From CAYOWK01 sp964407665 (GTDB lineage: Bacteria; Pseudomonadota; Alphaproteobacteria; Caulobacterales; Hyphomonadaceae): 9,360 nucleotides of DNA. The notes under the pieces were generated by a model. It ran no database searches and was not told where the DNA came from. It saw nothing but the letters and a program-made list of their open reading frames with translations. Positions 1 through 5,899 of the stretch are shown one piece after another (positions within the stretch are counted from its first letter, which is position 1; each line of letters opens with the position of its first letter). The translations under genes and the position numbers were made by a program. The stretch covers positions 1 to 9,360 of the forward strand of contig CAYOWK010000082.1 of assembly GCA_964407665.1 (NCBI GenBank), in the 5' to 3' direction.

Positions 1-1028
1 GCGTCGTCGCCGGTGATGTCGACCTTCTCTTTTTTCGCGATGCCGGTCTCGGTGGCGTACTTGTTGATCACCCGCGTCAGGGCGCCCCGGAAGCCGGCAA
101 GATGCGTGCCGCCATCGCGCTGCGGGATGTTGTTGGTGAAGCAGAGCGTGTTTTCGTAATAACCGTCATTCCACTGCATCGAGGCCTCGACCACGATTCC
201 GTCCTTGTTGGCGGTCACGTAGATCGGCGCGGAGATGATCGCGTTGCGCTGCTTGTCGATGTGCTGGACGAAGGCCTTCACGCCGCCTTCGTACTCCATC
301 ACCGTTTCCCACGGCTCGGCGCCGCGCAGGTCCTTGAAGACGATCTTCACGCCCGAGTTCAGGAATGCCAGTTCGCGAAGCCGGTGCTCCAGCGTCGAGC
401 GGTTGAACTCGATCATCGTGAACGTTGCAGGCGACGGCAGGAAGCGGACGGTGGTGCCCGTCAGCGGCTTGCCGTTCTCGCGCATGGGCGAGTCGCCGGT
501 GATCTTCAGCGGCGCTTCGGCGACGCCGAGACGGAAGCGCATCTCGTGCGCCTTGCCGTCGCGGTGGATCTTGAGGTCCAGGATATCCGACAGCGCGTTG
601 ACGACCGAAACGCCCACCCCGTGCAGACCGCCCGAAACCTTGTAGGAGCCTGCCTCCTCGTCAGTATTCTGGAATTTTCCGCCCGCGTGCAGCTGGGTCA
701 TCACGACCTCGGCCGCGGAGATGCCCTCTTCCGGGTGGATGCCGACCGGAATGCCGCGGCCATTATCCGACACTTCAACCGACCCGTCGGGGTGCAGCGT
801 CACGCTGACGAAGTCGGCATGGCCGGCGAGCGCCTCGTCGATCGAGTTGTCCACGACCTCGTAGACCATGTGGTGCAGGCCCGAACCGTCATCGGTGTCG
901 CCGATGTACATGCCGGGGCGTTTGCGGACGGCCTCGAGGCCCCGCAGCACCTTGATCGATTCCGCATCATAGGACCGGACAGGCTTGGCCTCTTCCGGGC
1001 CGCCAGCTTCAGTCTGTGTCGTCGTCAT
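1..1028 (-). CDS. gyrB: DNA gyrase subunit B, N-terminal part (cut by left window edge)
   Basis: GyrB is the ATPase subunit of DNA gyrase, which with GyrA introduces negative supercoils ahead of replication forks. The 342 codons present cover the GHKL ATPase domain and most of the transducer domain. Visible motifs are EVVDNSIDEALAGHA (about residues 57-71, with the catalytic Glu57 and the Mg-binding Asn61), DNGRGIP (88-94) and the glycine-rich GGLHGVGVS (133-141). The last codons in the window read ...DITGDD, so the QTK loop, TOPRIM and C-terminal domains lie beyond base 1. The ATG at 1028-1026 is preceded by a strong GGAGG at a 5-base spacing. It follows recF after a 48-base gap on the same strand. 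GyrB rather than ParE is supported by the dnaA-dnaN-recF context, though the two are similar in this region. Confidence 0.96.
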   Translation of the reverse strand, partial: MTTTQTEAGGPEEAKPVRSYDAESIKVLRGLEAVRKRPGMYIGDTDDGSGLHHMVYEVVDNSIDEALAGHADFVSVTLHPDGSVEVSDNGRGIPVGIHPEEGISAAEVVMTQLHAGGKFQNTDEEAGSYKVSGGLHGVGVSVVNALSDILDLKIHRDGKAHEMRFRLGVAEAPLKITGDSPMRENGKPLTGTTVRFLPSPATFTMIEFNRSTLEHRLRELAFLNSGVKIVFKDLRGAEPWETVMEYEGGVKAFVQHIDKQRNAIISAPIYVTANKDGIVVEASMQWNDGYYENTLCFTNNIPQRDGGTHLAGFRGALTRVINKYATETGIAKKEKVDITGDD

Positions 1029-1033
1029 GCCTA

Positions 1034-1038
1034 CCTCC
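1034..1038 (-). promoter_or_regulatory. Shine-Dalgarno site of gyrB
   Basis: On the minus strand GGAGG lies 5 bases before the gyrB ATG at 1028. It fixes the start and suggests strong independent translation of gyrB even when read from a recF-containing transcript. Confidence 0.8.
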
Positions 1039-1076
1039 AGACTGGCTGCAGGCGACCCGTGCCTGGTGCAGGCGGG

Positions 1077-2228
1077 TCACTCTTCGCGGACGGAGCCGTC
1101 TGACACGGCGAACCGCTGCGCGCGGTCGCCGAATGCGTCAAACAGGGCCCTGTCCGTACCTGTCAGCCAGGCCTGGCCGCCGAGCGCGGCCAGTTCGTCA
1201 TACAAGGCAGCCCGCCGATCCGAATCGAGATGGGCGGCTGCTTCATCCAACAATAGCAGGGGATTGGGGGCAAAGTCGCGCCCGAAAAGCGCCCGCGCAT
1301 TCGCCAAAATAAGCCCTATCAACAAGGCTTTCTGCTCACCTGTGGAGCACTTGTCCGCCTCCAGCCCCTTGGCGCGGTGAACAACCAGCAAATCGGTGCG
1401 GTGGACGCCGTCCAGAGTCCGTCCCGCGGCCGTGTCGCGGGGGCGTCCGGACCGCCAGGCACGGGCCATTTCCTCGCCGATTTCGGGCTCTCCCGCGCCC
1501 GACAGCGCCATCTGCTCGAAGACCCCGTCGAGGGCCAGATCGGCCTTCGGAAAGGCCCCTTCCGGGCGCGTATCAATCGACGCCTGCATGCGCCGCATGA
1601 CCTCGGCGCGCCCGATCGCCATGGCCGCGCCGGCCCGGGCCATCGCCTCCTCCACCGAGCCGATCCAGGCCGGATCGGGCCGCCCCTGCTCCAGCAGGGC
1701 GTTGCGCTGGCGCATGGACTTGTCATAGGCCGCCGCCGCCGTGCCGTGCGACGGGAAATGGGCCAGCACCTGCCGGTCGAAGAATTTTCGGCGGTCGGCT
1801 GCGGGCCCCGCGAAGACCCGATCCATCGACGGCGTCAGCCAGATGACGCGCACGAGTTCGGCAATGTCTGCGGACGTTGCCGGGGCGCCATCCAGCCGCG
1901 CGGTCCGCTTCGATCGTCCTTCGCCATCCATTTCCAGTGCGACGGCGATACGGCGCGTCACATCCGCGTCGGCCAGGTCGGCTGAGAGCGCCCAGCCCGG
2001 CGACGCCTCATCGGCCCCCTTGCGCACCAGATCGCGCAGATCCGCGCTGCGCAGCCCCCTGCCGGGCGCCAGCACCGAGATCGCCTCGATGATGTTGGTC
2101 TTGCCGGCGCCATTGGCTCCATAGAGGCAGACATGGCGCCCATCCGTACGGATCTGCGTCTGCACATGGTTGCGGAAGTCCTGCAGGCCGAGACGCAGAA
2201 GACCCGCCGGAGCCCGCGCGGAGCTCAC
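1077..2228 (-). CDS. recF: DNA replication/repair protein RecF
   Basis: RecF is an SMC/ABC-like ATPase that acts with RecO and RecR to load RecA at single-strand gaps and helps restart stalled forks. The 383-residue length is normal for the family. Seen in the protein are an N-terminal region with LQDFRNH (15-21), Walker A GANGAGKTN (37-45), the ABC signature CSTGEQK (294-300) and Walker B with D-loop LLLLDEAAAHLD (324-335). A TGTDR stretch follows near residue 356. The start is GTG at 2228-2226, which overlaps the dnaN TGA (2227-2225) in a GTGA arrangement. I see no convincing Shine-Dalgarno of its own, so translation is probably coupled to dnaN. gyrB follows 48 bases downstream, giving the conserved dnaN-recF-gyrB order. 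Confidence 0.96.
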   Translation of the reverse strand: MSSARAPAGLLRLGLQDFRNHVQTQIRTDGRHVCLYGANGAGKTNIIEAISVLAPGRGLRSADLRDLVRKGADEASPGWALSADLADADVTRRIAVALEMDGEGRSKRTARLDGAPATSADIAELVRVIWLTPSMDRVFAGPAADRRKFFDRQVLAHFPSHGTAAAAYDKSMRQRNALLEQGRPDPAWIGSVEEAMARAGAAMAIGRAEVMRRMQASIDTRPEGAFPKADLALDGVFEQMALSGAGEPEIGEEMARAWRSGRPRDTAAGRTLDGVHRTDLLVVHRAKGLEADKCSTGEQKALLIGLILANARALFGRDFAPNPLLLLDEAAAHLDSDRRAALYDELAALGGQAWLTGTDRALFDAFGDRAQRFAVSDGSVREE

Positions 2229-3337
2229 ACCCGCAGCGGCATCAGCACGTACTGGGCGCCGGCGTCCTTGCCGTCCAGAACCCGCGCCGGAGACGCTGCG
2301 TCGTTGAACTCGAACGTGACTTCGGAGCTTTCGATCTGGCTGGAGACGTCGAGCAGGTACTTCGCGTTGAAGCCGATCTCCATGGGTTCGAACGTGTAGA
2401 ACGCCTCGACTTCCTCGGTGCCCTGCCCGGTGTCCGAGTGGCTGACCGAGAGCGTCAGCTTCGAATCCGACAGCGACATCTTCACGGAGCGCGAGCGCTC
2501 GGCGGACACCGTGGCGACGCGGTCGACGGCGGCGGCGAATTCCTTGTTGTCGACCACCAGCCGGCGCTGGTTGTCCTTCGGGATCACGCGCTGGTACGGC
2601 GGGAAAGAACCGTCGATCAGCTTCGAGGTCAGCGTGGCGTCGCCGATCCGGAAGACGATCTTGGCGTCAGTTGTCGCGACTTGAACCGTCTCCGGAGCGC
2701 CGTCCAGCAGGCGGCGCACTTCCATGACGGCCTTGCGCGGCACGATGACGCCTTCAAGCCCGGCGGAGCCATCCGGGGCCTTGGTCTCGGCGAGCGCCAG
2801 ACGGTGGCCGTCGGTGGCGACCGCGCGCAGCACCGGACCTTCCGTCCCCTTGGCGTGGTGCAGGAAGATGCCGTTCAGATAATAGCGCGTCTCCTCGGTC
2901 GAGATCGCGAACTTCGTCTTGTCGATCAGGCGGCGGAGTTCGGCGGCGGCGATGTCGAAGGTCACGGCGGCGTCCTCGCGCGCCATGGTCTGGAAGTCCG
3001 TGGCGGGCAGGGTCGGCAGCGAATAGTTCGAGCGGCCCGCGGAAATCGCGAGGTGATTGTCCTTGGCCTCGAGCAGGATTTCCGAACCGTCCGGCAGCTT
3101 GCGGACAACGTCAAACAGGACCTGGGCCTGGGCGGTGATGTCCCCTGCCCGCGAGACCTTGGCCTCGGCGCTGTCGGACGCCTCAAGGTCGAGGTCGGTG
3201 GCGGTCAGCCGCAGCCGCCCGTCCGCCGCCTGCATCAGGATGTTGGACAGGATGGGGATGGTGTTCCGCCGCTCCACGACCGCCTGAACGTGCGAGAGCG
3301 CCCGGATCAGCACGTTGCGCTCGATCGTCAGTTTCAT
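2225..3337 (-). CDS. dnaN: DNA polymerase III beta subunit (sliding clamp)
   Basis: DnaN is the ring-shaped homodimeric clamp that tethers polymerase III and repair factors to DNA. The 370 residues match the family length and the three-domain layout (roughly 1-120, 125-248, 249-370). Recognisable stretches are the N-terminal MKLTIERNVL, RRNTIPILSNI (23-33), the middle-domain ATDGHRLALAE (about 173-183) and the C-terminal YVLMPLRV, which matches the usual clamp ending YVxMPMRL. The ATG at 3337-3335 is preceded by AGGTGAGG, 4 bases upstream. A 199-base gap separates it from the dnaA stop and contains a strong hairpin, so dnaN may be transcribed partly from its own promoter in that gap. I could not identify one with confidence. 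The gene end overlaps recF by 4 bases. Confidence 0.97.
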   Translation of the reverse strand: MKLTIERNVLIRALSHVQAVVERRNTIPILSNILMQAADGRLRLTATDLDLEASDSAEAKVSRAGDITAQAQVLFDVVRKLPDGSEILLEAKDNHLAISAGRSNYSLPTLPATDFQTMAREDAAVTFDIAAAELRRLIDKTKFAISTEETRYYLNGIFLHHAKGTEGPVLRAVATDGHRLALAETKAPDGSAGLEGVIVPRKAVMEVRRLLDGAPETVQVATTDAKIVFRIGDATLTSKLIDGSFPPYQRVIPKDNQRRLVVDNKEFAAAVDRVATVSAERSRSVKMSLSDSKLTLSVSHSDTGQGTEEVEAFYTFEPMEIGFNAKYLLDVSSQIESSEVTFEFNDAASPARVLDGKDAGAQYVLMPLRV

Positions 3338-3341
3338 ACGT

Positions 3342-3349
3342 CCTCACCT
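3342..3349 (-). promoter_or_regulatory. Shine-Dalgarno site of dnaN
   Basis: The minus-strand string AGGTGAGG ends 4 bases before the dnaN ATG. It supports the chosen start and independent ribosome entry after the dnaA-dnaN gap. Confidence 0.65.
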
Positions 3350-3435
3350 TTCGGCCGGCCTCGCAGTCGAGACACCGGAATGCTTCGGGACAGGGACGGC
3401 CATCTGGCGGTGTCCTGAACCCGTGACAAGAATCG

Positions 3436-3463
3436 TTCGGCCCGCCGGACAGGGCGGGCCGAA
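3436..3463 (-). terminator. strong GC hairpin between dnaA and dnaN (possible terminator or attenuator)
   Basis: The arms TTCGGCCCGCC (3436-3446) and GGCGGGCCGAA (3453-3463) are perfectly complementary over 11 bp, with a 6-base loop. In the direction of dnaA transcription the hairpin begins about 74 bases after the dnaA stop. It is followed by CGATTCTTG, which is only weakly T-rich, so it is not a textbook rho-independent terminator. It could reduce read-through into dnaN, stabilise the dnaA mRNA 3' end, or bind a protein as DNA. Confidence 0.5.
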
Positions 3464-3536
3464 ACATTAACTCATTCCCTCGCGACGGGAAGGCCCCATG
3501 AAAAGGGACCTGTGGGCGGCCTGTGGACGAAACCGG

Positions 3537-5054
3537 TCAGCGCAGGTTGCGCGGATCCATCATGATCTTCTGCTCCAGCTGGCGCAGTTCCTCGACCAGC
3601 GCGTCGTTGCGCGCAGTCAGGGCCGAGATCTTCCGGAACGCGAACAACACGGTGGTATGGTCGCGGCCGCCGAAATGACGCCCGATCTGCGGATAGGAGC
3701 AGGTCGTGAGCTTGCGGCTGAGATACATGGCGTACTGGCGCGGCAGGGCGAACTGCCGCTTGCGGCAGCTGGATTCGAGGTCCTGCTTGGTGACGCCGTA
3801 GATCCGCGCCGTCACATCCTTGATCGTGTCGATCTTGGGCGCCCGCGAGCCGCTTCCACCCAGCTGGTTCTGCATCGCCGCCTCGACGGCGGCCAGCGTG
3901 ACGGGCTCTCCGGCGAGAACCGTCGACACCAGAATGTTCGACACGGCGCCGGCGAGAGCGCGGCCGGAGGACGGCAGGCGGTCGGCGATCAGGTCGCACC
4001 ATTCGTCGGCGAAATCGAACGCCTCATGGACCTTCGCGGCGGCGTCGACCGTCGAGCGGACGATCTGGCGGCGCAGAACCGTCTCGGGAAGCTCGATCCG
4101 GGCGACGACGCCGCCGAGGATCTCGTCCCGCATCCGGCTGTCCAGCTGCTCGAACGTCGCCGGGGCCTGGTCGCAGGCCAGCATGACAACGCCGCCCTTG
4201 GCGACGATGGCGCGCAGGTGGGAGAAGAACTCCACCAGCGTACCCGGCTTCGAGCAGATGAACTGGAAATCGTCCAGCAGAACGACCTTGGCGCGGCGAA
4301 CCAGCGACCGCAGGTCGGACGTGTCCTTGCGCTTCACGCCCTCGACGAAGGCGACCGTGAACTCCTCGGCGCTGAGGTAGAGCACGTGATCTGCGCCCTT
4401 GGCGGCGCGCAGGGCGGCTTCGACGCCGCGCAGCAGGTGGGTCTTGCCGACGCCATGCGGGCCGACGAGCGTCACGACGGCGGCGCCGACGGCCGCGCCT
4501 GTAGCGACGCGGCGGGCAATGCCGTGGGCCACGCGGTTGGACTCGCCGACCAGGAAGGCGTCGAGCGCGAACGCGCCCGCGTCAACGCTGGCGCCAGCCT
4601 CGACGGCCTCAGACGTGCCGGCCTCTTCCGTTTCGTCCATCTCGTCGACGGCAGCGGCCGGCTCCGGCGCGAGCGCCGCAAGCGCCAGCACGTCCGGGGA
4701 AATCCGCCCGCGCGCCTCGATGGTCAGGGACCGCGCGCGGCGGTCCTCCTCGCGCCATGCTTGCTGGATCAGGTGCCCGAAGCTGCTGGACACGCGATCG
4801 CGCTCCAGTTCGCCCGGCGCCGCGATGAGGATCTCACCGTCGACTTCAGCTACGAATTCGAGCCGGGCGATCCAGTTGTCGAACCGGATGCCGCCCAGAC
4901 GCTTGCGGAGAACTTCACGTACGCGCGCCCAGACCTCGCGGGCGCCTTCGCCCTGTCCGCCGTCGCCGCCGCTGGCCGAGAACCGGTTGGCCTGCCCCAG
5001 GCCTCCAGCAACCGACCCGCCTGCGTATCTGGCTGTCACTGTTCTGTTAATCAT
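3537..5054 (-). CDS. dnaA: chromosomal replication initiator protein DnaA (divergent)
   Basis: DnaA is the AAA+ initiator that binds origin boxes and opens DNA. The 505 residues run in family order: domain I with Trp42 and Trp61 (about 39-100), an acidic/Ala-rich linker (about 122-162), AAA+ domain III (about 163-395) and the DNA-binding domain IV (about 405-505). Seen motifs are Walker A GPHGVGKT (198-205), Walker B LLDDFQF (259-265), a sensor II Arg near 365, and the domain IV signature GGRDHTTV (462-469). Oddities: by my alignment the box VII arginine-finger position is Glu311 (LDSRMRDEI), sensor I reads ACDQ (293-296) instead of TSDR, and the usual ARPRQ is ALPRQ (436-440). The ATG at 5054-5052 is chosen because it follows GGAAGAGGGG and the codons upstream (open to a TTG at 5195) look unlike DnaA. 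The first ~37 residues are a Gly/Ala/Ser-rich extension. The downstream neighbour is dnaN. Confidence 0.95.
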   Translation of the reverse strand: MINRTVTARYAGGSVAGGLGQANRFSASGGDGGQGEGAREVWARVREVLRKRLGGIRFDNWIARLEFVAEVDGEILIAAPGELERDRVSSSFGHLIQQAWREEDRRARSLTIEARGRISPDVLALAALAPEPAAAVDEMDETEEAGTSEAVEAGASVDAGAFALDAFLVGESNRVAHGIARRVATGAAVGAAVVTLVGPHGVGKTHLLRGVEAALRAAKGADHVLYLSAEEFTVAFVEGVKRKDTSDLRSLVRRAKVVLLDDFQFICSKPGTLVEFFSHLRAIVAKGGVVMLACDQAPATFEQLDSRMRDEILGGVVARIELPETVLRRQIVRSTVDAAAKVHEAFDFADEWCDLIADRLPSSGRALAGAVSNILVSTVLAGEPVTLAAVEAAMQNQLGGSGSRAPKIDTIKDVTARIYGVTKQDLESSCRKRQFALPRQYAMYLSRKLTTCSYPQIGRHFGGRDHTTVLFAFRKISALTARNDALVEELRQLEQKIMMDPRNLR

Positions 5055-5122
5055 ATGCCCCTCTTCCAAACCCGAGACCGCCGGGAGCAACTGCTTCCCC
5101 TTTCGCGCAAAACTCCTCCGAC

Positions 5123-5142
5123 CAGTTCCAGCCCCGGAACTG
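5123..5142 (-). promoter_or_regulatory. hairpin in the dnaA leader RNA
   Basis: CAGTTCC (5123-5129) and GGAACTG (5136-5142) are perfect 7-bp inverted arms with a 6-base loop. On the dnaA transcript the hairpin lies about 70 bases before the start codon and is followed at once by GTCGGAGGAG, which contains a Shine-Dalgarno-like string. It may affect translation or stability of the dnaA mRNA. The structure is seen, the role is inferred. Confidence 0.45.
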
Positions 5143-5204
5143 TTCAGACTACATCTTGCAGGGAAATACTCGCGACAGAGGAGAGTTTGCTCCAACGGGA
5201 AAAT

Positions 5205-5414
5205 GAATCAACAGCCCCCCCGCCAGACTCCGTGAAAAAAACCTTCACGAACGATAAAAAAACCGCTTGCGCAAAACGTTAACGATATTACGACCTTGTT
5301 TTTGTGTCGTTTTTTTATAACACGCCGATGACGGCGCGATCTACTCACAGAGTCAATGCGTCAGCTGCAACAATGGAAAACTTGCCGCATACGGACAGAA
5401 AAATACCCTGAATC
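5205..5414. promoter_or_regulatory. cluster of four GANTC (CcrM-type) methylation sites
   Basis: GANTC occurs at 5205-5209 (GAATC), 5226-5230 (GACTC), 5350-5354 (GAGTC) and 5410-5414 (GAATC). CcrM methylates this motif in many alphaproteobacteria and its methylation state tunes cell-cycle promoters, including dnaA in Caulobacter. Four sites in 210 bases is more than the roughly 0.7 I estimate for about 64% GC. The last site lies inside the rpsT terminator stem, so not all four need be regulatory. Confidence 0.5.
5231..5320. repeat. AT-rich A-tract island upstream of dnaA
   Basis: This patch stands out from its GC-rich surroundings. It holds A7 runs at 5235-5241 and 5256-5262 (same phase, 21 bases apart, each followed by CC), A4 at 5273-5276, T5 at 5299-5303 and T7 at 5310-5316. 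It also carries the direct repeat AACGATA (5250-5256 and 5281-5287), the inverted repeat CGTGAA/TTCACG (5231-5236 and 5244-5249) and the palindrome CGTTAACG (5278-5285). A-tracts spaced by whole helical turns bend DNA, so this could be a curved promoter element or an easily melted region. No consensus DnaA boxes accompany it. Confidence 0.5.
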
Positions 5415-5441
5415 CATTGTCCATCCGGACACGGATCAGGG
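5399..5441 (-). terminator. rho-independent terminator downstream of rpsT
   Basis: Read on the minus strand, CCCTGATCC pairs with GGATTCAGGG (one bulged base). An inner TGTCC/GGACA stem with a 4-base loop is nested inside, and the structure is followed directly by TATTTTTCTG. A GC-capped stem plus U-run is the standard intrinsic terminator form. It starts 62 bases after the rpsT stop and separates rpsT from the dnaA promoter region. Confidence 0.72.
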
Positions 5442-5469
5442 CATGAAATCAATGCTTAGGAGAATTCTA

Positions 5470-5492
5470 TGCGGCGCCAGACCCGCGCCGCA
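5470..5492 (-). terminator. GC hairpin just after rpsT
   Basis: GCGGCGC (5471-5477) and GCGCCGC (5485-5491) form a perfect stem, extended by one T-A pair, with a 7-base loop. It lies 11 bases after the rpsT stop on the transcript. There is no U-run, so it is more likely an mRNA 3'-protecting hairpin or an auxiliary terminator ahead of the better one at 5399-5441. Confidence 0.4.
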
Positions 5493-5503
5493 GATAACAG
5501 CCC

Positions 5504-5767
5504 TCAGGCCATTTTACCGACGCGCGACGCCAGGCGAGAGACCTTGCGTGAGGCGGTATTCTTGTGAACGACGCCCTTGGTGACGCCGCTCATGATCTCC
5601 GGCTCGGCCGCTTTCAGCGCGGCGGTCGCAACGGACTTGTCGCCGGTCAGGATGGCTTCCTCGACCTTGCGCACGTACGTGCGGATCCGCGAGACGCGGG
5701 CGGTATTGACCTCAGTCCGCCGGGCGATCTTGCGCACCATTTTCTTGGCGGATTTGGTATTGGCCAT
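5504..5767 (-). CDS. rpsT: 30S ribosomal protein S20
   Basis: S20 is a small basic helical protein that binds 16S rRNA early in 30S assembly. The 87-residue product starts MANTKSAKKMVRKIARR and ends with the family signature GVVHKNTASRKVSRLASRV followed by GKMA. The length is typical. The ATG at 5767-5765 is chosen over an in-frame codon 10 positions upstream because MANxKSAxK is the conserved N-terminus and GGAG lies 10 bases before it. The gene has its own promoter (5828-5856) and a structured leader, and is followed by a terminator, so it looks like a single-gene unit. The rpsT-dnaA adjacency is also seen in Caulobacter, where S20 likewise neighbours the initiator gene. Confidence 0.97.
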   Translation of the reverse strand: MANTKSAKKMVRKIARRTEVNTARVSRIRTYVRKVEEAILTGDKSVATAALKAAEPEIMSGVTKGVVHKNTASRKVSRLASRVGKMA

Positions 5768-5789
5768 AGTCTCACAGCTCCAGAAAACC

Positions 5790-5822
5790 GGCTGCAAAGG
5801 CAGCCCTCCCCGGCTCAGGGGA
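5790..5822 (-). promoter_or_regulatory. tandem hairpins in the rpsT leader
   Basis: Two stems lie back to back in the predicted rpsT leader. TCCCC/GGGGA is at 5807-5822 with a 6-base loop, and GGCTGC/GCAGCC at 5790-5805 with a 4-base loop. The second is followed on the transcript by GGTTTTCTGGAG, meaning a short U-run and then the Shine-Dalgarno. They fill most of the leader. S20 represses its own translation in enterobacteria, so feedback control through these stems is plausible but not shown. Confidence 0.45.
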
Positions 5823-5827
5823 GCGGC

Positions 5828-5856
5828 GTCATAACAGCGTCGCCTGTCGCGGTCAA
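5828..5856 (-). promoter_or_regulatory. sigma-70-type promoter of rpsT
   Basis: On the minus strand the -35 TTGACC (5856-5851) and -10 TATGAC (5833-5828) are separated by exactly 17 bases. Each is close to consensus. The predicted start point is near 5821, giving a leader of about 54 bases before the rpsT ATG. It lies in the 132-base gap after mutM. Confidence 0.7.
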
Positions 5857-5899
5857 TTCGCCCGTGACTGACTTTTCGTCCATCCCGGACGATCCGGCT

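Larger units (their letters stand above)
5055..5398 (-). promoter_or_regulatory. dnaA upstream/leader region
   Basis: These 344 bases lie between the rpsT terminator and the dnaA ATG and must hold the dnaA promoter. They contain an AT-rich A-tract island, three of the four GANTC sites, a 7-bp hairpin at 5123-5142 and a G-rich Shine-Dalgarno just before the start. On the minus strand TTGACT (5357-5352) resembles a -35 element and overlaps a GANTC site. The matching -10 at 17 bases (CGTCAT) is poor, so I do not claim a promoter. I found no DnaA box with fewer than two mismatches and no TTAA-N7-TTAA CtrA site. Confidence 0.55.

Noticed and set aside
102..1103. A 333-codon plus-strand frame opposite gyrB
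   Set aside because: It is antisense to well-conserved gyrB. Its composition is typical of reverse-frame artefacts in GC-rich DNA.
3511..3530. Two TGTGG strings 11 bases apart just after the dnaA stop, as possible DnaA boxes
   Set aside because: The better one (TGTGGACGA) matches the box at only 7 of 9 positions and the other at about 5 of 9. There is no further support.
5055..5195. Longer DnaA using a TTG start at 5195
   Set aside because: The extra 47 residues are not DnaA-like, TTG is a poor start, and the ATG at 5054 has a G-rich ribosome site.
5215..5221. C7/G7 homopolymer in the dnaA leader as a phase-variation tract
   Set aside because: It is short, non-coding and in a core gene's leader. 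There is no sign of slippage-linked frames.
3498..5282. A long open frame (594 codons) on the plus strand across dnaA and its upstream region
   Set aside because: It lies antisense to a clear dnaA and arises from GC-rich third positions. The translation has no recognisable domain, and its end runs through the A-tract island.
5279..5290. TTAAC near ATTA as a CtrA-binding site
   Set aside because: The spacing does not fit TTAA-N7-TTAA and the second half-site is missing.
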